64,000 bases of DNA from Pseudoxanthomonas sangjuensis (GCF_010211755.1 NZ_PDWR01000016.1:16596-80595), one strand, 5' to 3'. Positions 54,845-63,886 are shown, counted from the stretch's first letter. Notes: generated by a model from the sequence alone, not told the origin. Program-made: numbers and translations.

Positions 54845-54883
54845 ACTACCACACCGATGTTCAATAACACTAGCGAGGCTCCC

Positions 54884-55288
54884 ATGAAAACCTTCCCCCT
54901 GCTGCCGCTGACCGCTGCCATGCTGTTCGCCGCCTGCACCGGTTCCATGCTGATGTCCGCCCAGACCGCCGACCCGACGGCCCAGGCGCGTACCGCCGCC
55001 ACCGACTCGGCAATGAAGATCGTCGACCTCCCGGCCGTGGTCGTCCATGGCGACCCGGTGCTGGCCGCCGAACTGCGCGCCGAGAAGGAACGCGCCCGGC
55101 AGGCCCGCATCGTCGACCTGCCGGCCGTGGTCGTCCACGGCGACCCGGTGCTGGCCGCCGAACTGCGCGCCGCCCGGCAGGCCATGTCGGCGATCGAGAT
55201 CGTCGACCTGCCCGCGGTCATCGTGCGCCCGACCGTCGAGGACGCCTTGCCGGTGATCGCCGCGGGCCTGGCGCCGCTGGCGCGCTGA
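54884..55288 (+). CDS. Small secreted protein with three 30-residue tandem repeats
   Basis: 134 residues from the ATG after GAGGCTCCC. A hydrophobic leader (PLLPLTAAMLFAAC) ends near Cys18, a possible lipobox with Phe at -3. Then come three repeats starting at residues 46, 76 and 106, exactly 30 apart, each opening with IVDLPAV(V/I)V. The first two share IVDLPAVVVHGDPVLAAEL and differ by only 2 of 63 bases, so the duplication is recent. The third diverges after IVDLPAVIV. No known family fits, and there is no catalytic motif. It is possibly an envelope or secreted adaptor. It has both sigma-54-like and sigma-70-like promoters. Confidence 0.75.
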   Translation: MKTFPLLPLTAAMLFAACTGSMLMSAQTADPTAQARTAATDSAMKIVDLPAVVVHGDPVLAAELRAEKERARQARIVDLPAVVVHGDPVLAAELRAARQAMSAIEIVDLPAVIVRPTVEDALPVIAAGLAPLAR

Positions 55289-55298
55289 GCGCGGCGGC

Positions 55299-55304
55299 TA
55301 GAAT
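55299..55304 (+). promoter_or_regulatory. TAGAAT -10 box of trmL, possibly leaderless
   Basis: GGCTAGAATC lies with its hexamer 8 bases before the trmL ATG, so the transcript would start at or beside the start codon. It is the same arrangement as at ubiJ. Confidence 0.45.
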
Positions 55305-55312
55305 CCGCGCCG

Positions 55313-55807
55313 ATGCCAGCCGCTACGCCCACCATCGACGTCGTGCTGTACCAGCCGGAAATCCCGCCGAACACCGGCAACGTGATCCGGCTCTGCGCCA
55401 ACACCGGCGCGCGCCTGCATCTGGTCCGGCCCCTGGGCTTCGCGCTCGAGGACAGCCAGTTGCGCCGCGCCGGCCTGGACTACCACGAATACGCGCGGAT
55501 GCAGGTGCACGACTCGCTGGCGGCCGCGTTGCAGGCGATCGCGCCGCAGCGGCTGTTCGCGCTGAGCACGCGCGGCCGGCAGCGTTACGACCAGGTCCGC
55601 TACGCCAGCGGCGACGCGTTCCTGTTCGGCCCGGAGACGCGCGGCCTGCCTGCGGACGTGCTGGAAGGCGTGGCCCCGGAGCGGCGCCTGCGCCTGCCGA
55701 TGCGCCCGCACAACCGCAGCCTCAACCTGTCCAACAGCGTCGCCGTGGTCGTGTTCGAGGCATGGCGGCAACTGGGCTTCCCCGGCGCGGCCGAACCGGC
55801 GCCCTAG
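55313..55807 (+). CDS. trmL: tRNA (cytidine/uridine-34-2'-O)-methyltransferase TrmL
   Basis: 164 residues of the SPOUT superfamily: [45 protein letters not shown], and the trefoil-knot end [28 protein letters not shown]. TrmL methylates the wobble ribose of tRNA-Leu isoacceptors with S-adenosylmethionine. The size is typical. It starts 24 bases after the repeat-protein gene but has its own -10 box. Confidence 0.95.
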   Translation: MPAATPTIDVVLYQPEIPPNTGNVIRLCANTGARLHLVRPLGFALEDSQLRRAGLDYHEYARMQVHDSLAAALQAIAPQRLFALSTRGRQRYDQVRYASGDAFLFGPETRGLPADVLEGVAPERRLRLPMRPHNRSLNLSNSVAVVVFEAWRQLGFPGAAEPAP

Positions 55808-55970
55808 CAGAACGCGCGGCGGAAATCACATTTAGTTCCCGGAATCCGCGCTTAATTCATGTACTGGTCAGTTTGATATTCAGGATCGATTGCGGCCGGG
55901 AAACGGAAACTTCACACACCGGCGGCCCCCCCTCTGCGCCGGCAAACAATCCCAAGAAACGAGGCTTCAA

Positions 55971-56522
55971 ATGAAGAATTCCGTGCTCGCCCTGTCCCTG
56001 CTGGCCCTGCTGCCGTTCGCCGCCTCCGCGGCCGATGGCGTCAGCTACACCTATGTCGAGGGCGGCTACCTGAAGACCAACGTCGACGGCCCCGACGCCG
56101 ACGGCTGGGCGCTGAAGGGTTCGGCCGCGATCCATCCGAACTTCCACCTGTTCGGCGAGTTCGACCGGCAGGACGTCGACAACGTCAACGCCGACTTCGA
56201 CCACTGGCGCGCCGGCGTCGGCTACAACCTGCCGGTGTCGCCGAATGCCGACCTGCTGGCCCGCGTGGCCTACGAGAAGTACGACGCCGGCGCGTTCGAC
56301 ACCGACGGCTACAGCGCCGAGGTCGGCGTGCAGGGCAGCCTGCTGCCGAACCTGAACGGCTACGCGCTGGCCGGCTACGAGGACGGCGACGACTACGACG
56401 GCGACTACTACGGCCGCCTCGGCGCCCAGTACAAGTTCACCGCCAACTGGTCCGCTTCGGCCGACGTGAAGTTCGCCGACGGCGATACCCAGTGGTTCGT
56501 CGGTCCGCGTCTGAGCTGGTAA
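55971..56522 (+). CDS. Ax21-family outer-membrane protein
   Basis: 183 residues. GAGG 6 bases before the ATG; the signal peptide is LLALLPFAASA. The mature protein starts ADGVSYTYVEGGYLKTNVDG and runs through eight short amphipathic strands rich in Tyr/Asp (DGDDYDGDYYGRLGAQYKF) to a final WFVGPRLSW with terminal Trp. This is the small OmpA/OmpW-like barrel pattern of the Xanthomonas Ax21 family, secreted with outer-membrane vesicles. Its former role as a quorum signal is not supported; structural or virulence roles remain open. A strong terminator follows. Confidence 0.85.
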   Translation: MKNSVLALSLLALLPFAASAADGVSYTYVEGGYLKTNVDGPDADGWALKGSAAIHPNFHLFGEFDRQDVDNVNADFDHWRAGVGYNLPVSPNADLLARVAYEKYDAGAFDTDGYSAEVGVQGSLLPNLNGYALAGYEDGDDYDGDYYGRLGAQYKFTANWSASADVKFADGDTQWFVGPRLSW

Positions 56523-56573
56523 TGCGTTTATCGAAGCAAGGCGGTGCGGCTCTCTCTCCCCGTACCGCACCCG

Positions 56574-56599
56574 AGCCCGGCTTAGGCCGGGCTTTTTTT
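56574..56599 (+). terminator. Intrinsic terminator of the Ax21 gene
   Basis: GCCCGGC, loop TTAG, GCCGGGC and seven T. A clean 7-bp stem; it also stands at the end of gpsA on the other strand. Confidence 0.93.
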
Positions 56600-56617
56600 A
56601 TGCGTGGACGCCGGCGC

Positions 56618-57667
56618 TCAGGCCGAATGCCAGCCCGGCGATTCCCTGAACAGGGTTTCCGGATATTCCGGCTTCTGTTCGCGGGCGAGCAGTTGCTTCA
56701 GGCCTTCGGCCGGGGTGATGTCGCCATGCAGCACCGCCTGCACCGCGGCGGAAATCGGCAGCTCGATGCCGCAGCGCCCGGCCAGGCGCATCACTTCGTT
56801 GGCGGTCTGCACCGATTCGACCACCTGGCCGATCTCGCGCACCGCCTCGGCCAGCGCCTGGCCGCGGCCGAGGGCGAGGCCGAGGCGGCGGTTGCGCGAC
56901 AGGTCGCCGGTGCAGGTCAGCACCAGATCGCCGAGCCCGGCCAGGCCCATCAGGGTTTCCGGGCGCGCGCCGATCGCCGCGGCCAGGCGCAGCATCTCGT
57001 TGAGGCCGCGGGTGATCAGCCCGGCGCGGGCGTTCAGGCCCAGCTGCATGCCGTCGGCGACGCCGGTGGCCACGGCCAGCACGTTCTTCATCGCGCCACC
57101 GAGTTCGGCGCCGATCATGTCGTTGCCGGTATAGGCGCGGAACGCCGGGCCATGCAGCGCCGCGGCGACCTGCCGGGTGAACTCGGCCGAATCGCCGTGC
57201 ACGGTGACCGCGGTCGGCAGGCCGAGGGTCACTTCCTTGGCGAACGACGGCCCGGTCACCACCGCCAGCGGCACCTCGGCGCCGAGCAGGCCGGCCGCGA
57301 CCTCGTGCAGGAAGCGGCCCGAGCCCGGCTCGAAGCCCTTGGTCGCCCACGCGACGCCCGCGCCGGCCGGCAGCAGCGGCAGCAGCGCACGGATGGTTTC
57401 GGTGAAGGCGTGCGACGGCACCACCACCAGCACCCAGTCGGCGCCGGACACCGCCGCGGCCAGATCGGTACTGGCGCGCAGGTTCTCCGGCAGGGCGATG
57501 CCCGGCAGGTAGCGCGGGTTCTCGTGGCGGCGGCCGATCGCCTCGACCACCTGCGCGTCGCGGCCCCACAGGGTCACGCGGTGGCCGTTGCGTGCCATCA
57601 GCGCGGACAGCGCGGTGCCCCATGAGCCCGCGCCGAGCACCGCGATGTTCGATTTCGGATCGGTCAT
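56618..57667 (-). CDS. gpsA: NAD(P)-dependent glycerol-3-phosphate dehydrogenase
   Basis: 349 residues: [20 protein letters not shown] (nucleotide fold), [38 protein letters not shown], the catalytic Lys in [19 protein letters not shown], and [21 protein letters not shown]. It makes glycerol-3-phosphate for phospholipid synthesis. It follows secB on the same strand, an order shared with many gammaproteobacteria. Confidence 0.97.
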   Translation of the reverse strand: MTDPKSNIAVLGAGSWGTALSALMARNGHRVTLWGRDAQVVEAIGRRHENPRYLPGIALPENLRASTDLAAAVSGADWVLVVVPSHAFTETIRALLPLLPAGAGVAWATKGFEPGSGRFLHEVAAGLLGAEVPLAVVTGPSFAKEVTLGLPTAVTVHGDSAEFTRQVAAALHGPAFRAYTGNDMIGAELGGAMKNVLAVATGVADGMQLGLNARAGLITRGLNEMLRLAAAIGARPETLMGLAGLGDLVLTCTGDLSRNRRLGLALGRGQALAEAVREIGQVVESVQTANEVMRLAGRCGIELPISAAVQAVLHGDITPAEGLKQLLAREQKPEYPETLFRESPGWHSA

Positions 57668-57722
57668 GCGTCAGGCCCCGCGGCGCAGGAACGGCCGCGG
57701 GGTGAAGCCTAGCAGGCGGCGG

Positions 57723-58250
57723 TCAGGCGTTGCCGGCGGCGTCGCTGTTCGCCAGGTCGGCGCCGTCCTGCTGGGTCTGCTGCGCGGCGCGCTGGCGCAG
57801 GCTTTCCACGTACAGCGCGTCGAAGTTGATCGGCTGCAGGAAGAACGGCGGGAAGCCGCCGGCCTGGATCAGGTCGCTGACCAGCTGGCGCACGTACGGG
57901 AACAGGATGTTCGGGCACTGCGTGCCGAGCAGGCCGTCGATGGTCTGCGGATCCATGCCCTGCAGGCCGAAGATGCCGGCCTGCTGGACTTCGGCGACGT
58001 AGGCGGTCTTGTCGCCGGCCTTGCAGGTCAGGGTCACGCCCAGCACCACTTCGAACACCACGTCGCCGAGGCGCTGCACGCGCTGGTTCAGGTTGAGGTT
58101 CAGTTCCGGCTGCACGTTCTCGGAGAACACCGCCGGAGCGCCGGGCACCTCGAAGGACACGTCCTTGACGTAGATCTTCTCGACGGTGAAGGCCTGGGTC
58201 GGGGCGGACGGGGCCGGGGCGGCGGCGCCGTTGTTGGTTTCGTCAGACAT
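57723..58250 (-). CDS. secB: Protein-export chaperone SecB
   Basis: 175 residues: [47 protein letters not shown], and [37 protein letters not shown] are SecB signatures. The tetramer holds precursor proteins unfolded and hands them to SecA. Extra Ala/Gln-rich ends flank the core. It lies between a rhodanese gene and gpsA. Confidence 0.97.
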   Translation of the reverse strand: MSDETNNGAAAPAPSAPTQAFTVEKIYVKDVSFEVPGAPAVFSENVQPELNLNLNQRVQRLGDVVFEVVLGVTLTCKAGDKTAYVAEVQQAGIFGLQGMDPQTIDGLLGTQCPNILFPYVRQLVSDLIQAGGFPPFFLQPINFDALYVESLRQRAAQQTQQDGADLANSDAAGNA

Positions 58251-58401
58251 CGAATACTCCGGAAGCGGCTTGCGGAAGCCTGTGTGTGGAAAAAGAAGTC
58301 GATTATGGCATGGGTGGCGGCGGCGACGGCCAATTCAAGGCCGCGGCGCCCCGGACCGACGAGCGGCCCGGCGGCGCGGGACGCGCTTCAACGCCTCCGC
58401 G

Positions 58402-58842
58402 TCAGCCGCCCCGCCCCTTGACCAGCGGCAGCTCGGCCTGGCGCCACGCGGCGATGCCGCCGTCGAGCCAGTAGACCCGCTCGAAACCGGCCTTCTTCAG
58501 CCGCGCCGCGGCGCCGGCCGAGGCGTTGCCGTCGCGGCACACCAGCACCACCGGCAGCGATCTGGCCGGGGCCAGCAGCCGGTTGTCCGGACCGAAGGCG
58601 CTCGGCTGCACGTTGCGGCTGCCGGCGATGTGGCCCTTCTCGAAATCGGCGCTGGCCGACAGGTCCACGACCAGCGCGTTGTCGCTGTTGATCAGCCGGG
58701 TCAGTTCGGCCGGGCCCAGGCTCTTGTAGCCGCGGAACAGGCGCCGGACCTCGGTGACGACGATCGCCACGGTCAGGCCGGCCAGGGCCAGCGACAGGAA
58801 CGGCGTTTCGGCGACGAAGGCCTTCAGGGTTTCGAAATTCAC
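58402..58842 (-). CDS. Membrane-anchored rhodanese-like protein
   Basis: 146 residues. One helix (FLSLALAGLTVAIVVTEVRRL) then a rhodanese domain: LGPAELTRLINSDNALVVDLSASADFEKGHIAGSRNV, the active-site loop VCRDGNASAGAAARL with the catalytic Cys, and VYWLDGGIAAWRQAELPL. It likely transfers sulfane sulfur. It corresponds to the YibN-type protein that precedes secB in many proteobacteria (grxC is missing here). Confidence 0.9.
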   Translation of the reverse strand: MNFETLKAFVAETPFLSLALAGLTVAIVVTEVRRLFRGYKSLGPAELTRLINSDNALVVDLSASADFEKGHIAGSRNVQPSAFGPDNRLLAPARSLPVVLVCRDGNASAGAAARLKKAGFERVYWLDGGIAAWRQAELPLVKGRGG

Positions 58843-58897
58843 GGAAGCGTTCGATACGGCGGAAAGGGGCGCGATTGTCGCATACCCGCCGGTTTCC

Positions 58898-59326
58898 TCA
58901 CTCGCCGTCCCACAGATCCGGCAGGCCGTCGAGCAGCCACCAGCGCCGCGCTTCCTCGTCCCAGCGCCAGCGTTCGCGCAGGCGCACGCTGCGCTCGGCC
59001 ATGGTGTGGCGGTTGGCCACGCGCAGTTCGATCGAGCGCGACACCGTGCCGTCGGCCTCGGCCTGGCTGCCGAGGTCGCTGTAGCCGGTGACCTGCACCT
59101 GCCGGTAGCGTTCCAGTTCCAGTTCGGTCAGCGGGTGCGCCTGCCGGTACGCCGGATCGACCGCGCCCCAGGCCTGCTCGAACTCGCCCCAGCGGATCGC
59201 CGCGGCGTAGCTGGTCTGCACCTGCTCCAGCAGCCGCGCCTGCTTGCGCTTGCCGACCGCGGCGGCCGGTGCGGCCACGAACAGCGCCAGCAGCAACAGG
59301 GCGACGAGGCGGAAACCTGGTTTCAT
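58898..59326 (-). CDS. Secreted hypothetical protein
   Basis: 142 residues, unrecognised. The signal peptide (LVALLLLALFVAAPAAA) is followed by KRKQARLLEQVQTSYAAAIRWGEFEQAWGAVDPAYRQ and an NTF2-like-looking end (VRLRERWRWDEEARRWWLLDGLPDLW). The type occurs in xanthomonads as a conserved hypothetical periplasmic protein (recollection only). No motif points to catalysis. Confidence 0.65.
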   Translation of the reverse strand: MKPGFRLVALLLLALFVAAPAAAVGKRKQARLLEQVQTSYAAAIRWGEFEQAWGAVDPAYRQAHPLTELELERYRQVQVTGYSDLGSQAEADGTVSRSIELRVANRHTMAERSVRLRERWRWDEEARRWWLLDGLPDLWDGE

Positions 59327-59358
59327 CGATTCGATCCGCAATGGCGACAGCGGCGATG

Positions 59359-59826
59359 TTACCGCTTCGCGATGGCCACGAAGCGGGCGGACATCTCGGT
59401 TGCGACGCCGCCTGCGGCCAGCGGCACGCTCGCCTCCAGTTGCAGCCGCGCGCGGCCGCGCTGGGCCAGGGTGGCGAAGAACGCGTCCCACGATTCGCCT
59501 GCGGCCAGCCACGCCTGCGCCGCCAGGTCGGCGTGCAACGGCGCGCGGTAGCGCACCTGGCTGTCGGCCACGTAGACCTCGGCGACGATGCCGCGCAGTT
59601 GCAGCTGCAGGCTGACCAGGCCCCAGCCGGCCAGCGTCATCAGCGACACCAGGCTGCCGCCGAAGGCGTTGCCCTTGTCGTTGACGTTGGCCGCCAGCGG
59701 CGCGCGCAGTTCCAGTCTTTCGCCGTCGAAGCCGGCGACCTCGACCCGCAGCGCCGCCACCGGCGGCATCGCCGCGCACACGTCGCGCAGGTGTCGGAGG
59801 GCGGCTTCCACATCGCTCGAACGCAT
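59359..59826 (-). CDS. YiiD-C-type thioesterase-fold protein
   Basis: 155 residues with a hot-dog pattern: LRVEVAGFDGERLELRAPLAANVNDKGNAFGGSLVSLMTLAGWGLV, where NDKGNAFGGS is the thioesterase helix start, then VADSQVRYRAPLHADL. It probably cleaves acyl-thioesters. The ATG at 59826 was taken; 59844 would overlap the divergent hemD start. Starts of the two genes are only 16 bases apart. Confidence 0.8.
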   Translation of the reverse strand: MRSSDVEAALRHLRDVCAAMPPVAALRVEVAGFDGERLELRAPLAANVNDKGNAFGGSLVSLMTLAGWGLVSLQLQLRGIVAEVYVADSQVRYRAPLHADLAAQAWLAAGESWDAFFATLAQRGRARLQLEASVPLAAGGVATEMSARFVAIAKR

Positions 59827-59842
59827 CGAAGATAATCCAGTC

Positions 59843-60607
59843 ATGGCATCGGACCGGCCCGGATGGTACGTCATCTCGCTGCGCCCGCAGGGTGGGCACG
59901 CGGCGCTGCGCGCGGCCGCGGCGCGCCGCGGCGCGAAACTGCTGGCCTTGTCGCCGTGGCGGCTGCAGGCGCGCGACGACAAGGCCGCGCGCGCCGGGCT
60001 GCGCGCCGCGCTGGCCTGCGAACGCGAGGTCTTCACCAGCCCCGCCGCGGTGCGGTGCGCGGCGGGGCTGGCGCCGCTGCGACGCCAGCGCGGGCAGGCG
60101 TGGATCGCGGTCGGCGACGGCGCCGCCGCGGCGCTGCTGCGCGCCGGCATCGACGCGGTCGTGGTCCCGGCGCGCAAGGACAGCGAGGGCCTGCTGGCGC
60201 TGCCGGAACTGCAGGCCCTGCGCGGCGTGCGCGTCGGCCTGGTCACCGCGCCGGGCGGCCGCGGCCTGCTCGCGCCGGCACTGGCGAAACGCGGCGCGCA
60301 GGTCCATCGCGCCGACGTCTACCAGCGCGTGCCGCTGCCGCCGTCGCCGCGCGCGCTGCAGGCCCTGCGCCGGCTGCGCGCGCCGGCCTGCCTGGCGCTG
60401 AGCAGCGGCGAGGCGCTGGCGACGGTGCTGGCGCAACTGCCGGCGGCGGAGAAGGCGAAGCTGCTGCGCTTCCCGGTCGCCGCGGCCAGCGAACGCCTCG
60501 CCGCGCAGGCCCGCGAATCCGGTTTCGCCCGCGTCTGCGTCGCCGCCGGCCCGCAACCGGCGCAGCTGGCGAAGGCGGCGGCGCAGGCGCTGGACGCCGC
60601 CGGCTGA
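59843..60607 (+). CDS. hemD: Uroporphyrinogen-III synthase
   Basis: 254 residues with weak sequence conservation, as usual for HemD: GWYVISLRPQGGHAALRAAAARRGAKLLALSPW, the bilobed domain break near residue 120, GVRVGLVTAPGGRGLLAPALAKRGAQVHRADVYQR, and LALSSGEALATVLAQLP. It closes hydroxymethylbilane to uroporphyrinogen III. hemX and hemY follow. hemC is not in the window. The promoter must lie inside the divergent thioesterase gene. Confidence 0.9.
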   Translation: MASDRPGWYVISLRPQGGHAALRAAAARRGAKLLALSPWRLQARDDKAARAGLRAALACEREVFTSPAAVRCAAGLAPLRRQRGQAWIAVGDGAAAALLRAGIDAVVVPARKDSEGLLALPELQALRGVRVGLVTAPGGRGLLAPALAKRGAQVHRADVYQRVPLPPSPRALQALRRLRAPACLALSSGEALATVLAQLPAAEKAKLLRFPVAAASERLAAQARESGFARVCVAAGPQPAQLAKAAAQALDAAG

Positions 60608-60713
60608 ACCGCGCGCCGCGGCGCTTGCCGGCGGCTACGACTTTCCGCCAATCCCGCGCTTCCGCCGCGGGTTCGCGCAGGGCGTACTGGTAGAATTCCG
60701 GGCGTTTGCACAC

Positions 60714-61715
60714 ATGGATGCTGCTGTGGACGACACCGCCGCCAAGCCGACCTCCCGCCGCATCGTGTTCTGGACGATCGGCCTGGTGTTGCTGGCGCTG
60801 GCCGCATGGCGCGGCTGGGCGTGGTGGCAGCACGGCGAAGACAGCCGGCGCGACCGGCTGGCCGCCGCCGAACAGCGCATCGCCGCGCTCGAGGAACGCA
60901 ACGAAGCGCTGCGCCGCGACCTGCGCGCGCAGGCGCAACGCATCCAGGACGCCGCCGCCCCCAACCGCCTGCTGCGCGACGAAGTGCTCGGCCTGGGCCA
61001 GCGCGGCGCGCTGCTCGAGGAAAGCGTGGCCAAGCTGGCCGACACCAGCCGCCACGGCGCGCAGGCGTTGCGCCTGGACGAGGTGGAACTGCTGCTGTCG
61101 CAGGCCGCGCAGCGGCTGGACATCGCCGACGACCTCGACGGCGCGCGCCGCGCCTACGCGCTGGCCGCCGGCGCGCTCGACGGCATCGACGACCCGCGCC
61201 TGCTGAACCTGCGCCAGACCCTGGCGCAGGAACGCGAAGCCGTCGAAGCGCTCGGCGCCGGCCCGCACGCGGCGCTGGCCGCGCGCCTGGACCTGTTCGA
61301 ACAATCGCTGGCGAAGCTGCCGCACAGCGCGCCGGCCGATCCGGAGCGGCCGACCTGGCAACGCGTGCTCGCGCCGCTGGTCGACGTGCGCCCGGCGCAG
61401 GGCGAGACCGTGCTCGGCAGCGACGAACGCGCCAGCGGCGAAACCGCGCTGAAGATCGAGCTGGGCCTGGCCCGCGCCGCGCTGGAACGCGACGACGACG
61501 CGGCCTTCGACGCCGCGCTGGCGCGCGCCGAGGCGTGGCTGCCGAAGCTGTGGCCGCCGTCGCCGGCGCTGGCGAAGGGCCGCGGCGAACTCAAGGCGAT
61601 GCGCGCGGCGCCGCTGCGGTCGTCGGCGCCGGTGCTCGGCAGCACCCTGCAGCAACTGCGCGCCCTGCGCGGCGCGCGCACCGGCGTCGCGACGGCGTCG
61701 GTACCGGAGGCCTGA
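60714..61715 (+). CDS. hemX: HemX-like membrane protein
   Basis: 333 residues. One N-terminal helix (IVFWTIGLVLLALAAWRGWAW), a coiled coil (RRDRLAAAEQRIAALEERNEALRRDLRAQAQR split across about residues 43-75), and a helical periplasmic domain (LRLDEVELLLSQAAQRLDIADD). This matches the HemX family encoded between hemD and hemY. It was once annotated as a methyltransferase, but has no SAM motif. A TAGAAT box lies 17 bases upstream of the ATG. Confidence 0.9.
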   Translation: MDAAVDDTAAKPTSRRIVFWTIGLVLLALAAWRGWAWWQHGEDSRRDRLAAAEQRIAALEERNEALRRDLRAQAQRIQDAAAPNRLLRDEVLGLGQRGALLEESVAKLADTSRHGAQALRLDEVELLLSQAAQRLDIADDLDGARRAYALAAGALDGIDDPRLLNLRQTLAQEREAVEALGAGPHAALAARLDLFEQSLAKLPHSAPADPERPTWQRVLAPLVDVRPAQGETVLGSDERASGETALKIELGLARAALERDDDAAFDAALARAEAWLPKLWPPSPALAKGRGELKAMRAAPLRSSAPVLGSTLQQLRALRGARTGVATASVPEA

Positions 61716-61717
61716 CC

Positions 61718-62983
61718 ATGAAGAAGCGCACCCTCGGCAACGCGATCCTGCTGCTGGCGCTGGCGCTGGCCGGCGCTCTGGCCCTGCACTGGTACGGCGA
61801 ACGCAGCCACTCGCTCGGCGAGGTGCTGGTGCGCGCCGGCGGCTACGAACTGCACGCGACCCTGCTCGGCGCGCTGCTCGCGCTGCTGCTGGCCGCGCTG
61901 CTGCTGTGGCTGTGCTGGAAACTGGTGTCGGCGCCGTTCCGCGCGTGGGGCCGGCGCAGCCGCAAGCGCGCGCGGGCGCGGCTGATCGAAGGCCTGGAGC
62001 TGCTGCACGGCGGCCACTGGCAGCGCGCGGAAAAACTGCTGGAACAGGCCGGCGAAGACGCCGAGGTCGGCACGGTCGCGCGCATCGCCGCGGCCAGGGC
62101 CGCCGCCGCGCGCGACGACGAAGCCGCGGTGCAGCGCCACCTCGCCGCGCTGTCCGGCCGCGGCGCCGGCGCGCAGGCGCTGGCGCGCGCCGAGCGCGCG
62201 CTGGCGAAGCGGCAGCCGGGCGAAGCGCTTTCCGTGCTGGCCGCGCCCGACGCGCAACCGCTGCCGCCGCGCGGCCTGGCGCTGCAGGCCGAGGCGCTGG
62301 CCGCCTCCAATCGCGCCGGCGAGGCCTACGGCCTGCTCGGCGCGCTGAAGCAGCAGCAGGCGCTGGCAGCGGCCGCGTTCGCCGCGCTGGAATCGCGGCT
62401 GGCCGCGCAGGCGATGCGCGAAGCGGCGGACGCCAACGCGCTGGCAGAGCGCTGGGAGACGCTGCCGAAGAACCTGCGCACGGAACCGGCGATCGTCGCC
62501 GCCTATGCCGAGCGCGCGGCCGCGCTGCACTGGGACGACGCGGCCGCGCGCAGCGTCGAGCAGGCGCTGGAAACGCGCTGGGACGAATCGCTGGCCGCGC
62601 TGTACGGGCGCCTGCCGATCGACAAGACCGATTCGCGCCGCGCCAGCGCGCAACGCTGGCTGGCGTCGCACCCGGACAGCCCGGCGCTGCTGGTGACGCT
62701 GGCGCAACTGGCACGGCGCCAGGGCCAGTGGCCGCAGGCGCAGGATTTCCTGCGCCGCGCGCTCAACGCCGGCGCCGGCGCGGAGGCGTGGGAGGAACTC
62801 GGCCACGGTTTCGCCGCCGCCGGCGACGACGCGCTGTCGCGGCGCAGCTACGCCAACGCGCTGCACGCGCGCCGCGGCGAAGCGACCGAGGAACTGGCGA
62901 GCCGCGACCTGAAGCAGAAGATCCAGGACGAAGCCGTCGCCGAGGAACGCGACGAGCACGGGGTGCCGCGGCTGCGCGGGTAG
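61718..62983 (+). CDS. hemY: HemY heme-biosynthesis-associated TPR protein
   Basis: 421 residues. Two N-terminal helices (ILLLALALAGALALHWYG and LLGALLALLLAALLLWLCWKLV) enclose the HemY_N loop HSLGEVLVRAGGYELHATL. A long array of TPR-like helices follows, ending ASRDLKQKIQDEAVAEERDEHG. It is the proteobacterial HemY, not the Bacillus oxidase. GGAGG 7 bases before the ATG; the gene starts 2 bases after the hemX stop, so the two are coupled. Confidence 0.92.
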   Translation: MKKRTLGNAILLLALALAGALALHWYGERSHSLGEVLVRAGGYELHATLLGALLALLLAALLLWLCWKLVSAPFRAWGRRSRKRARARLIEGLELLHGGHWQRAEKLLEQAGEDAEVGTVARIAAARAAAARDDEAAVQRHLAALSGRGAGAQALARAERALAKRQPGEALSVLAAPDAQPLPPRGLALQAEALAASNRAGEAYGLLGALKQQQALAAAAFAALESRLAAQAMREAADANALAERWETLPKNLRTEPAIVAAYAERAAALHWDDAAARSVEQALETRWDESLAALYGRLPIDKTDSRRASAQRWLASHPDSPALLVTLAQLARRQGQWPQAQDFLRRALNAGAGAEAWEELGHGFAAAGDDALSRRSYANALHARRGEATEELASRDLKQKIQDEAVAEERDEHGVPRLRG

Positions 62984-62990
62984 CTTCCGC

Positions 62991-63078
62991 AGGAGGGGTG
63001 GAGCGAAGCGATACCCATCGAATCGGGAATTTCCACGCGTAGCGACGAGGGGGTATCGCCTTCGGCTCCCCCCATCCT
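62991..63078. repeat. Dispersed repeat (GGGGTGGAGCGAAGCGATACCC type)
   Basis: AGGAGGGGTGGAGCGAAGCG at the left and its approximate complement ending CCCCCCATCCT at the right, with GATACCC/GGGTATC arms, form an imperfect long palindrome directly after hemY. Confidence 0.55.
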
Positions 63079-63373
63079 GCTTGCTGCATCGCAAGCGCCC
63101 GGACGGCGGCGTGATCACCCGCGAGGCGGAGGCGATCCGCGCGAAGTGCCGCTGACGACCGCGGCGACAACCCGGGACTGCGGCTTTATCGGCGCATTTC
63201 GTGATGGATATGGCATATCGCCTCGCAAACTGAAATATGCAAGGCAGGATTGCTGCCGTGACCAGCCCGCGACTATCGGTCAACAGCTTGATTACGCACA
63301 GGAATTCGTCGCTTGAACGCCCCGCCCGGGCCGCGGATACTTCGTCATATCACCCCGATTTGGGGTCTATTAG
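63079..63373. other. Transition region between hemY and the right-hand cassette
   Basis: About 295 bases. Up to near 63150 the sequence is GC-rich and contains a short open stretch (KRPDGGVITREAEAIRAKCR, then TGA) that may be the tail of a lost gene. After about 63180 the composition shifts to AT-richer, cassette-like sequence. No complete gene, attI or integrase is visible. Confidence 0.35.
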
Positions 63374-63382
63374 GCGTTAGGC
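63374..63382 (+). repeat. Cassette right-core box without visible left arm
   Basis: GCGTTAGGC is a perfect R' core placed 8 bases before the cassette gene's ATG. The sequence to its left shows no attC stem, so it may be an attI remnant or a secondary integration point. Confidence 0.5.
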
Positions 63383-63390
63383 CTCATTCC

Positions 63391-63834
63391 ATGCCAGCTC
63401 GCTTCATGTACCTCGATAATTCCGGCTCCCCAACTCAGTGGGACGGAACACGCTACTTTGACTACTTGGCAAAGGTGCGAGCACGCCTCCCAAGTGATTT
63501 GCAAAGCCTTACTGCAAAGGAGCGCTACGAGCTTCCTTCCGGTTCAGACCTTTCGCTTTGGCGTTCTAGCGTGACTTACATTCAAGCAAACCGCGGCGGA
63601 ATCACATTTGGCGCAATAAACGATTACGGCACGCGTCGCTTTGAGTTCTCCTACTCTGGGGTCTGTAAGTTCCAGACCACATCAAACAGGCTCTATTTCA
63701 TGCCTGCCATTGTGGTTCAAGAGCTTGTCAAATTGCGTAATGGCCTACTCCGCCACACAATTTCTGATATGCGCGGCGACTTCACGACAATCCATGCATC
63801 GTCTTTGTCCTTCCAAGAGAGCCTCATCCAATGA
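63391..63834 (+). CDS. Cassette-encoded protein of unknown function
   Basis: 147 residues, unrecognised. It is soluble, mixed alpha/beta, with FMYLDNSGSPTQWDGTRYFDY near the start, loosely like the MYLDESG start of DUF3800 but without further support. A second ATG at 63406 is possible. GC content is clearly lower and codon use less biased than in the hem genes to its left, a sign of transfer. The stop is 1 base before a perfect attC left core. Confidence 0.6.
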   Translation: MPARFMYLDNSGSPTQWDGTRYFDYLAKVRARLPSDLQSLTAKERYELPSGSDLSLWRSSVTYIQANRGGITFGAINDYGTRRFEFSYSGVCKFQTTSNRLYFMPAIVVQELVKLRNGLLRHTISDMRGDFTTIHASSLSFQESLIQ

Positions 63835-63835
63835 G

Positions 63836-63886
63836 GCCTAACAATTCATTCAAGCCGACGCCGCTTCGCGGCGCGGCTTAATTCAG
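63836..63886 (+). repeat. attC site interrupted by IS110
   Basis: The left core GCCTAAC (fits RYYYAAC), AATTCATTCAAGCCGACG, the loop CCGCTTCGCGG and CGCGGCTTAATTCAG are intact. The right core (expected GCGTTAGGC) is cut off by sequence of the transposable element beginning at about 63887. Confidence 0.8.

Noticed and set aside
63313..63390. Upstream extension of the right-hand cassette gene to 63313
   Set aside because: It would cross the cassette core box and lacks a ribosome site; the start at 63391 or 63406 fits cassette structure.
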